From Actinacidiphila rubida (GTDB lineage Bacteria > Actinomycetota > Actinomycetes > Streptomycetales > Streptomycetaceae): 64,000 nucleotides of DNA. A program made the position numbers and the translations under genes. The stretch lies in the NCBI RefSeq assembly GCF_900110255.1, contig NZ_FODD01000013.1:1-64000 (forward strand), written 5' to 3'. Under the pieces are notes generated by a model that ran no database searches, was not told the origin of the DNA, and saw nothing but the letters and a program-made list of their open reading frames with translations. Positions 57,593 through 64,000 of this stretch are shown here, piece after piece; within the stretch, counting starts at the first letter, position 1; the number at the start of each line of letters is the position of its first letter.

Positions 57593-59449
57593 TCAGGGCC
57601 GGGCGCGGGACGCGGCGTCCGTGATCGACAGGGCCGCGGCCATGATGCTCAGCTGCGGGTTGACCTCCGGGCAGGAGGGCAGCACCGAGCCGTCGGCGAC
57701 CAGCACCCCGTGGACGCCGCGCAGCCGTCCGGAGGGATCGGCGGGCGCGCGCTGCGGGTCGGCGCCTGCCGCCACGGTGCCGGTGGGGTGGTAGGCCGAC
57801 AGGTGGAGCTGCCTGGGCCCGACGCGCGCGAGGATCGCGTCGAGTTCGGCGAGCGACCGGGCCCGCGGCGCGACCGGCACCCCGGTCAGCACCTCCTCCG
57901 CCCCTGCGGCGAGGAGCAGTTCGCCCATGGCGCGGACGGCCCGCATCAGACGTCCGGCGTCACGCCGGGCCAGTCGGTAGCGGACCAGGGTGCGGTCGCG
58001 GCCGAGCACCCGGCCGGACGGCAGGTCGGCGATCATCGCGCCCAGAGTGGCGAGCCGGTCGGCGTCCTCCCACTCGCCCCGCAGTGCGCGGCCCAGGCCC
58101 GGCAGGACGAACGAGCCCATGCCGGGAGGGGTCGCCGTGGCCTCGATGAGCACACCGTGCCGGTGGTGCTCCTCCACGCCGACGCTCTGCAGCACGCCCT
58201 GCCACGCGGTGACCGGCTCGGCGAACCGGCCTGCCACGCTGGTGGCGGGGTGGACGCTGAGGTTGCGGCCGAGTCGCGGGTGGCCGCCGAGGCCGGAGCG
58301 GCGCAGCAACGGCGGGGACTGCAGCGCGCCGGCGGCGACCACGACCAGCGGCGCGAGGATCTCCACCTCCCGCGCCCCGCCCGCCTCTCCCCCGGCCACG
58401 GCCACGCGCACGCCGGCGGCGCGCGGCCCGCCCGGCCGGTCGGGGTCGACGAGGACGCGCAGCGCCCGCGCTCCGGTGACGATCCTGGCTCCGGCGGCGC
58501 ACGCGTCGGGCAGCACCGACAGCTGCACGCTCTGTTTGGCACCGGTGGGGCAGCCGACGACGCACTGGCAGGAGCCGCGGCAGCCGGGGGCGTTGCGCCG
58601 CAGCGGTGCGGCCCGCCAGCCCAGGGCCGCCGCGCCCGCGAGCGCGAGGCGCCCGTTGGCGCCCAGGACGTCGAGGCTCTGCGTGGCCACGTTCAGGGTG
58701 CGTTCGGCCTCGTCCAGGTACAGGTCCAGGTCCTCGGCCGCGGTGAAGCCGAAGTCCGCGACCCAGCGGGCGCGGACGGCTTCCGGAGTGCGGTAGCAGG
58801 TACCGGAGTTGACGACGGTGGTGCCGCCGACGGCCCGGCCGACGGGGAGCAGCAGGGGCGGGTCGCCCACCGCGACGGTGGCGCCGCCGTCACGGTAGAG
58901 GTCGGTGAACCGGTCCAGCGGGGCGCGCCGCCCGAAGGAGGCGGTGGTGTGGTGGTCGCCCTCTTCGAGGACGACCACGCGGGCGCCGGTGCGGGCGAGC
59001 GTGCGGGCGGCCATGGCGCCGCCCGCTCCGGAGCCGATCACGACCGCGTCGGCGGTGCTGCGCCGCGGCCACTCGTGGCCGGGGGTGCAGTCCAGCGGCG
59101 GGTCCGGGCGGACGTGCCCAGCGGGGCCGGCGGTGCCGCCGGGCAGCCGTTCGGTGCCGGCGGCCAGTAGCAGGGGGACCTTGAGCAGGTCGAGTGCCGG
59201 TTGCAGACGCGGCCTGCGCGCGAGCCCGGCGAGCACGTTCTCGCGCTCGGCGGGCTTGAGCGCGGCCAGCCTTCGGCCGGTGCGGGCCACGGCATAGGCC
59301 TCGACGGCGCGGGCCGCCGCGCGGTATCCGGCGCGTCCTGGCAGCGGTACGGCCGCGAGCAGGCTCTCCAGCCGCTCCGGAGTGCGGGCGGCCCACTCCT
59401 CGCCGCCCTCGGCGGCCAGCATCGCCGCGACCAGCCCGTCCAGCCTCAT
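57593..59449 (-). CDS. GMC-family FAD oxidoreductase (alcohol/sterol oxidase-like)
   Basis: The 618-residue product starts at the ATG after GGGGGAGGGGCGCGA. A helical N-terminal region of about 125 residues precedes the FAD motif DAVVIGSGAGGAMAARTLAR. GRAVGGTTVVNSGTCYRTPE is the GMC signature, and CRGSCQCVVGCPTGAKQS is a Cys-rich segment shared with long-chain fatty alcohol oxidases. Catalytic residues are the histidine in LHLSAYHPTGTVAAG and the asparagine in PSCPEVNPQLSIMAA. The N-terminal extension also fits the membrane-associated fatty-alcohol-oxidase subgroup. It is the third gene of a same-strand set with GntR and lipocalin-like genes. Confidence 0.87.
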   Translation of the reverse strand: MRLDGLVAAMLAAEGGEEWAARTPERLESLLAAVPLPGRAGYRAAARAVEAYAVARTGRRLAALKPAERENVLAGLARRPRLQPALDLLKVPLLLAAGTERLPGGTAGPAGHVRPDPPLDCTPGHEWPRRSTADAVVIGSGAGGAMAARTLARTGARVVVLEEGDHHTTASFGRRAPLDRFTDLYRDGGATVAVGDPPLLLPVGRAVGGTTVVNSGTCYRTPEAVRARWVADFGFTAAEDLDLYLDEAERTLNVATQSLDVLGANGRLALAGAAALGWRAAPLRRNAPGCRGSCQCVVGCPTGAKQSVQLSVLPDACAAGARIVTGARALRVLVDPDRPGGPRAAGVRVAVAGGEAGGAREVEILAPLVVVAAGALQSPPLLRRSGLGGHPRLGRNLSVHPATSVAGRFAEPVTAWQGVLQSVGVEEHHRHGVLIEATATPPGMGSFVLPGLGRALRGEWEDADRLATLGAMIADLPSGRVLGRDRTLVRYRLARRDAGRLMRAVRAMGELLLAAGAEEVLTGVPVAPRARSLAELDAILARVGPRQLHLSAYHPTGTVAAGADPQRAPADPSGRLRGVHGVLVADGSVLPSCPEVNPQLSIMAAALSITDAASRARP

Positions 59450-59579
59450 TCGCGCCCCTCCCCCACGCCGCATCCGGCCACCGCCCACCCGCCCTGCCTC
59501 GCGCCTCCGCACATCCGTCGAGCCGCCGCCGGGTGCCGGCCCCGGCACGACCTCAGGCAGCGGGCGGCGCTTCGGCCCG

Positions 59580-60962
59580 TCACCGCGTGCCGACCTCGGC
59601 GTGGGCGGTGCCGTCGAGGTGCCAGTGGGCCTCCGGGCGCCATCGGCCCCACCAGCGGTCCAACCGGACGTCGACGTCGGCGCGTTCGCAGTTGTGGCAC
59701 GTGGCGTGGCTGCCGTCGGGGTCGGTGTAGTCCAGCGCGAGGGTCAGATCGGGGGGCTGGGTGACGGTCACGCGGATCCGCCGCAGCCCGGCGCGTCCGG
59801 TCACCGTCCACGTGGGCAGGCCGATGGCGGCGCGGAACCGCAGGGCGCCGGCCCAGCCGATCGCCGAGCGTTCGGGGCGGCGCGGCCAGGTCCGCCCGTT
59901 CCGCCGGAGCGCGAGGAACACCAGCGGGGGCAGGCGCCGCAGTCCGGGGCGCATGGAGACGGCGGCGACGATCTCCAGGACGTCCCCGCCGCCCAGGTCG
60001 GCGTGCAGCCAGGACCATCGGCGGGCGTTGCCGTGGCCGTAGATCCTGGCCGAGGCGCCGGGCGCGCCCTCGAGGACGAGGGTGCCGTCCTCGTGCGCGA
60101 AGGTGCCGTCGTATGTGGCACGGGCGGCCGGCAGGATCTGCGCGGCGGGCAGCAGCGGGTGCCGCCAGGACCAGCGCGGGAAGGTGAACAGCGTTGCGCC
60201 GGCGGCCTGTTCGGTCAGCTCCCAGCGCATCGCTCCGGCCTCGCCGGCCAGGCGTCCCGGTCCGGCACTCACCCCTGCCGCGGTGAAGCCCGGCCCGCCG
60301 GGCGTCCACGGGAGGGGCCCGAAGCGTGCGTGGCGGACCGGTCCTTCCTTGGGGAAGACGGCGGCCCAGCCGTGCGCGTACGCCGCCGACCCGTCGGCGG
60401 GTGCGGTCAGTTCGTGGTGCAGCCAGAGCCCGGTGCCGGTCGCGGGGTCGGTGACCGTGGTGTACCAGACCTCGGTGCGGCCGGCGGCACCCTTCCAGCG
60501 GGGCGCGGCCAGTGCGTCCGGGTCGTCGCGGAGCGGGAAGCGGAAGCTCGCGAGGAACGGCGCCAGCGATCTGACCGGACGGAAGCGGAGCGTGCCGGTG
60601 CCGATCGGCCGCGCGTCCTCGTACAGCGTGAACGGGAGGACGGTCATGGAGGTGACGGGTCGCCGCGGGGTGACGGACTTCCAGCCGTCGAGCACCAGCC
60701 GGCGCCCGTCCGCGGTGAACGCGAGCCGGTAGCGGATGCGTCTGGCGGCGAGCGGCGAGATCTCCAACTCGCCGGTCAGCCGCGGGTCGTCGGCGAGGCC
60801 GGCGATGCGGACGCGCCCCTCGACGCGGGCCTCGGTGGTGCCCAGCGGGCGCAGCACCCGGTCCGCGGACGCGCGCAGGTCCAGCCGGACCGGGCGGACC
60901 CGGCCGTCGTCGAGGCGGACGGTCCCGGACATGGTCTCGCGGAACGTGGTGCCGCGTGTCAT
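59580..60962 (-). CDS. Lipocalin-like beta-barrel protein (CrtC/AttH-type), function unknown
   Basis: The 460-residue product overlaps the GntR stop (ATGA), so it is co-translated with it. The N-terminal 110 residues are beta-rich (GTVRLDDGRVRPVRLDLRAS, RRIRYRLAFTADGRRLVLDG). The rest has the paired-sheet pattern of CrtC/AttH-like lipocalin folds: RTEVWYTTVTDPATGTGLWL, AAYAHGWAAVFPKEGPVRHA, RRWSWLHADLGGGDVLEIVA and LDYTDPDGSHATCHNCERAD. CrtC enzymes hydrate carotenoids and related proteins handle hydrophobic ligands. With a GMC oxidase downstream, a lipid or terpenoid substrate is plausible. The family call is tentative. Confidence 0.6.
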   Translation of the reverse strand: MTRGTTFRETMSGTVRLDDGRVRPVRLDLRASADRVLRPLGTTEARVEGRVRIAGLADDPRLTGELEISPLAARRIRYRLAFTADGRRLVLDGWKSVTPRRPVTSMTVLPFTLYEDARPIGTGTLRFRPVRSLAPFLASFRFPLRDDPDALAAPRWKGAAGRTEVWYTTVTDPATGTGLWLHHELTAPADGSAAYAHGWAAVFPKEGPVRHARFGPLPWTPGGPGFTAAGVSAGPGRLAGEAGAMRWELTEQAAGATLFTFPRWSWRHPLLPAAQILPAARATYDGTFAHEDGTLVLEGAPGASARIYGHGNARRWSWLHADLGGGDVLEIVAAVSMRPGLRRLPPLVFLALRRNGRTWPRRPERSAIGWAGALRFRAAIGLPTWTVTGRAGLRRIRVTVTQPPDLTLALDYTDPDGSHATCHNCERADVDVRLDRWWGRWRPEAHWHLDGTAHAEVGTR

Positions 60963-61660
60963 GACGTGCCCTTCGCCCGCAGGCCGGCTGTCATCAGGGC
61001 CTCGGTCTCGGTCAGGTAGACGTCCGCGGCGGCCCTGGCGGCCTTCGGCTCCGCGGCCACGACCGCCGCGACCACCGGCTCCAGCCGCCGGTGGGCCTCC
61101 TCCGGGTCGATGAACGGCCCGACGAGGTGGGCCCGGACCGGCAGGTAGGCGTTGAAGAGGGTGTTGGTGAGCAGGAGGTAGACCCGGTTGCCGGTGGCAC
61201 GGGCGAGGGCGCGGTGCACGTCGACGTCGGCGAGCTGCGTGTCCTCGCCGCCCGTGGTGGCCCGCACGTCCGCGAGGCGGGCGGCCAGTTCGGCACGCTG
61301 CTCCGCGGTGGCCCGCGTCGCCGCCCGTTCGGCGATCAACGCGCCGATCGAGCACCGCACTTCGAAGATCTCGCCGATCCAGTCGGGGCTGTGCCGGATG
61401 AGCATCGGCAGCAGGTCGGCGCCGCCGGATCGAGCGAAGTCCCTGACCCTGGTGCCCACTCCGTGGCGGGTCTCCAGCAACCCGGCCTGGACGAGCCGTT
61501 CGAGAGCGTGCTTGAGGGTGGTGCGGGTGACGCCGTAGCCGTCGGCCAGCCGGCGTTCCGGCGGCAGCAGGCTTCCCGCCGGGTGGCGCCCGCCGAGGAT
61601 GTCCTCGCGCAGGCGTCCCTCCAGGACGTCCACGATCGTGTCGCGAGGCAGCGCCTCCAT
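60959..61660 (-). CDS. GntR-family (FCD) transcriptional regulator
   Basis: The 233-residue product starts at the ATG after GGGAGGACCGT; a GTG at 61675 lies before that site. The winged helix reads VLEGRLREDILGGRHPAGSL, RRLADGYGVTRTTLKHALER and LVQAGLLETRHGVGTRV. The FCD domain follows (IFEVRCSIGALIAERAATRA, DVDVHRALARATGNRVYLLL). It heads the operon with the lipocalin-like and GMC genes and probably represses it in response to a small acid. Confidence 0.9.
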   Translation of the reverse strand: MEALPRDTIVDVLEGRLREDILGGRHPAGSLLPPERRLADGYGVTRTTLKHALERLVQAGLLETRHGVGTRVRDFARSGGADLLPMLIRHSPDWIGEIFEVRCSIGALIAERAATRATAEQRAELAARLADVRATTGGEDTQLADVDVHRALARATGNRVYLLLTNTLFNAYLPVRAHLVGPFIDPEEAHRRLEPVVAAVVAAEPKAARAAADVYLTETEALMTAGLRAKGTS

Positions 61661-61963
61661 ACGGTCCTCCCACACACGTTCAAATGATCCGGTGGCTCAG
61701 CCACTCAACCACCGCGCGACGGCGGCGTCAACGGCCCACGTGCGCCCGACTCCCTTGCCCAGCAAGGGACATGGGAGGAACACGGAAGCAATCCGCGCAT
61801 CGCGTCACCAATGCCGTGGCACGGCCCACACCCGGTGACCTGGGAACCAACCGGGCAACGCACACCGGACCCACAGCCCGTATGACGACTGTTCACCTGC
61901 CGGTCGCCGAACGGACAGGAGCGGTCCTCACCTGATCCGTTGCCCTGGGCATCAATGAGGATC
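61661..61963. other. Divergent promoter region, no gene seen
   Basis: Upstream region of the GntR operon and of the secreted repeat protein. CCCGGT...ACCGGG near 61831-61855 could pair. No riboswitch consensus was recognised. Confidence 0.4.
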
Positions 61964-64000
61964 ATGAAACTACAACGCAAGGCCCGCTGGTCGATCGTGG
62001 CGGCAGTGGTCGCCGCGACGGCCACGGCCGTCGGTCTCGTCGTGACCGACGGCGTCGGCGGGTCCGCCGCAGCGGCCAGCACCGGCCAGAGATACACCGC
62101 CGCGTGTCCGGCCGCAGACACGGTGACCCCGGCCCTCGGCACGAACCTCATCGCCAACCCCGGCGCCGAGGACTGGACCGCTGTCACCGACCTGGGCGCC
62201 CCCGACGGCGACCCGCAGTACGTCCCCGACTGCTGGGCGGCGACCTCGCCCATGGACGCGCCCGGCGCCGTCCTGGAGTCCACGTCGTCGTCCGCTCCGG
62301 GCCAGACCGGGAGCCGTACCTTCTACGGCGGCTACGACTACGAGACCCCGCAGGTCTCGATCGTGAACGTCACCACCACGGCGACGCAGCTGATCGACCT
62401 CGGCACGCTGGACGCGGGCGGGCGGTCCTACACGCTGACCGGTGCCATCGGCGGCTACACCACGCAGGCCGACTACGCCACGGTCACCGCCGAGTTCAAG
62501 GGCGCCGACGGCGGCACCCTGGGCTCCGCGGTCATCGGCCCGGTCAACGCCGCGCAGCGCGGCAACATCACCAGCCTGATCCCGGAGGCCGCGGTGGGCA
62601 CCGTGCCCACCGGCACCACGCAGGTCCTGGTGACGGTCGCGTCCACCGGCGTCAGCTCCGGCTACGGCATCGACGGCCGCGCCGACAACCTGAACCTGAC
62701 GATCGCCGCGGCCGGTGCCGGCCAGAGCTGGGCGGCACCCTGCCCGGCGGCCGACCAGGTGACCCCCGCGCTCGACGCCAACCTCATCGCCAACCCCGGC
62801 GCCGAGGACTGGACCGCGGCAACCGACCTCGGCGCGCCGGCCGGCGACGACCAGACCGTCGCGGACTGCTGGACCAGCGCCTCCCCGCTGGGCGCGCCCG
62901 ACGGGACACAGGAGTCGCAGCCGTCGACGTACCCGGGCGTCACCGGCAGCCGCGTCTTCTACGGCGGCACCAACCCCAGCACCGTGCAGGTCGCGGGCGT
63001 CGTCACCACCGGCAGCCAGGTCATCGACGTCAGCTCGCTCAAGGCCGACGGCAAGCCGTTCAAGCTGACCGGCGACGTCGGCGGCTACTCGACGCAGAGC
63101 GACTACGCCGAGGTCGTCGCGACCTTCCAGAACGCCTCCGGCGCGAGCATCGGCAGCGCGCGCATCGGCCCCGCCACCGCCGCGCAGCGCGCCGGCACCT
63201 CGGAGCTGCTGCCGGACGGCACGTACGGCGTCGTCCCGGCCGGCACGCAGAAGATCGTGGTCACGGTCGTCACCGCCGCCGTGAACAGCGGCGCCGACAG
63301 CGACGGCGCGGCCGACAACCTGAACCTGACCATCGGCCAGAAGGCCACCGGCCAGAGCTGGGCCGCCCCCTGCCCGGCCGCGGACCAGGTCACCCCCGCG
63401 CTCGACGCCAACCTCATCGCCAACCCCGGCGCCGAGGACTGGACCGCGGCGACGGCGCTCGGCGCGCCCCTGGGCGACGACCAGACCGTCGCGGACTGCT
63501 GGACCAGCGCGTCCCCGCTCAACCCGCCGGACGGCACGCAGGAGTCGCGGACGTCCACGTACCCCGGTGTCACCGGCAGCCGCGTCTTCTACGGCGGCAC
63601 CAACCCCAGCACCGTCTCGATCCCCGGCGTGACCACCACCAGCACCCAGTCGATCGACGTCGCCTCGCTCGGCACCGGAGGCCAGCCGTTCCGGCTCTCC
63701 GGCGACCTCGGCGGCTACTCGACGCAGAACGACTACGCCACCGTCACGGCCGTGTTCCAGAACGGCAAGGGCGACACCGTGGGGTCCGCGGTCATCGGCC
63801 CGGTCACCGCCGCGCAGCGCGGCAGCGTCTCCAGCCTGGTCCACCAGGCCTGGCACGGCACCGTCCCGGCCGGCACCGAGAAGATCGTGGTCACGGTCGC
63901 CACGGTCGGCGTCAGCAGCGGCGCCAACAGCGACGGCACCGCCGACAACCTGGCCCTGACCATCGGCCAGAGCGCCGTGCCCAGCGGCCCGATCCTGCAG
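61964..64000 (+). CDS. Secreted protein of tandem ~210-residue beta-rich modules (3' end outside window)
   Basis: The frame from the ATG at 61964 (or ATG at 61955) is open for 679 codons to the window edge. Residues 1-40 are a signal peptide (RWSIVAAVVAATATAVGLVV, cleavage near GGSAAAAS). Three modules follow, each starting GQxWxAxCPAADxVTPAL, then NLIANPGAEDW, a second cysteine in DCW, GSRxFYGG, GGYxTQxDYA, SAVIGPVxAAQRG and DNLxLTI. The GGY-QxDYA...ADNLxLTI series is common in bacterial secreted adhesins or enzymes and suggests a jelly-roll, possibly carbohydrate-binding. No catalytic motif is visible so far. Confidence 0.8.
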   Translation, partial: MKLQRKARWSIVAAVVAATATAVGLVVTDGVGGSAAAASTGQRYTAACPAADTVTPALGTNLIANPGAEDWTAVTDLGAPDGDPQYVPDCWAATSPMDAPGAVLESTSSSAPGQTGSRTFYGGYDYETPQVSIVNVTTTATQLIDLGTLDAGGRSYTLTGAIGGYTTQADYATVTAEFKGADGGTLGSAVIGPVNAAQRGNITSLIPEAAVGTVPTGTTQVLVTVASTGVSSGYGIDGRADNLNLTIAAAGAGQSWAAPCPAADQVTPALDANLIANPGAEDWTAATDLGAPAGDDQTVADCWTSASPLGAPDGTQESQPSTYPGVTGSRVFYGGTNPSTVQVAGVVTTGSQVIDVSSLKADGKPFKLTGDVGGYSTQSDYAEVVATFQNASGASIGSARIGPATAAQRAGTSELLPDGTYGVVPAGTQKIVVTVVTAAVNSGADSDGAADNLNLTIGQKATGQSWAAPCPAADQVTPALDANLIANPGAEDWTAATALGAPLGDDQTVADCWTSASPLNPPDGTQESRTSTYPGVTGSRVFYGGTNPSTVSIPGVTTTSTQSIDVASLGTGGQPFRLSGDLGGYSTQNDYATVTAVFQNGKGDTVGSAVIGPVTAAQRGSVSSLVHQAWHGTVPAGTEKIVVTVATVGVSSGANSDGTADNLALTIGQSAVPSGPILQ
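62084..62719 (+). repeat. Module 1 of tandem repeat (212 codons)
   Basis: Begins GQRYTAACPAAD. It is the most diverged copy at DNA level. Confidence 0.8.
62720..63349 (+). repeat. Module 2 of tandem repeat (210 codons)
   Basis: Begins GQSWAAPCPAAD and is nearly identical in its first 100 bases to module 3, implying recent duplication or gene conversion. Confidence 0.85.
63350..63964 (+). repeat. Module 3 of tandem repeat (205 codons)
   Basis: Begins GQSWAAPCPAAD and ends DNLALTI, followed by a GQSAVPSGP linker that suggests a change of domain beyond the window. Confidence 0.85.

Noticed and set aside
61688..61960. Possible riboswitch before the secreted repeat protein
   Set aside because: No consensus of the c-di-AMP, cobalamin or other known classes could be traced; only a weak CCCGGT/ACCGGG pairing is present.
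61970..63856. Minus-strand open frame of over 600 codons with repeats
   Set aside because: Its repeats only mirror the plus-strand tandem modules. The plus frame has a signal peptide and protein-like modules.
62084..63964. Periodic repeats considered as a CRISPR-like or satellite array
   Set aside because: The period is 630-636 bases, in frame and translated, so these are protein modules.
1..64000. tRNA, rRNA, transposase or integrase genes and attachment sites
   Set aside because: None was recognised on either strand by reading; weak resemblances near 16.7-17.0 kb were not enough to call a mobile element.

Overview
The window is high-GC DNA with strong G/C third-position bias. Its gene set (WhiB-like regulator, GuaB1-type GMP reductase, zinc-free ribosomal L33/L31 pair, three SpoIIE-type phosphatases, an ABBA prenyltransferase, a type III polyketide synthase) points to a Streptomyces-like actinomycete chromosome, probably an accessory-rich arm. 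No rRNA, tRNA, CRISPR array or intact insertion sequence was seen.

Layout. 1-3.5 kb: a GH59 galactocerebrosidase-like gene (cut by the window edge) divergent from a GH97 glycosidase. 3.7-10.6 kb: small membrane protein, CDF and MFS transporters, DJ-1/PfpI protein, a GAF-SpoIIE phosphatase and a DUF6891-like protein. 10.7-14.4 kb: a large Tat-secreted GH2 enzyme with two F5/8-type carbohydrate-binding modules. 14.9-20 kb: small genes (methyltransferase, ricin-type secreted lectin, peptidase E, HAD, GNAT, VOC), part of it AT-richer. 20.2-24.2 kb: a secreted GH92 mannosidase. 24.3-34.3 kb: MFS/LysR pair, MerR-methyltransferase fusion, rpmG-rpmE2, GuaB1, SRPBCC-MarR pair, WhiB. 34.8-41.7 kb: ABBA prenyltransferase, SLOG-like protein, SpoIIE kinase-phosphatase, TetR, a GNAT-AAA+ fusion and a hydrolase. 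41.7-46.5 kb: a sialic acid locus (secreted GH33 sialidase, NanA-like lyase, NanT-like transporter, divergent GntR regulator). 46.6-55.9 kb: Toprim protein, phosphoesterase, geranylgeranyl-reductase-family flavoprotein, serine hydrolase, SpoIIE protein, type III PKS, a peptide deformylase remnant and a methyltransferase. 56-64 kb: duplicated-domain membrane protein, a GntR/lipocalin-like/GMC oxidoreductase operon and a secreted protein of tandem ~210-residue modules that runs off the window.

Two themes stand out. First, GH59, GH97, GH2, GH92 and the sialidase system together suit dismantling of animal- or fungus-type glycoconjugates. The promoters of GH97/GH59, GH2 and GH92 share a LacI-type operator built on GACAACGTTGTC, which suggests one regulon although no LacI gene is in the window. 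Second, several genes have a TAnnnT box 6-7 bases before the start codon, as expected of leaderless transcripts. All functions are inferred by reading the sequence; no database search was run.
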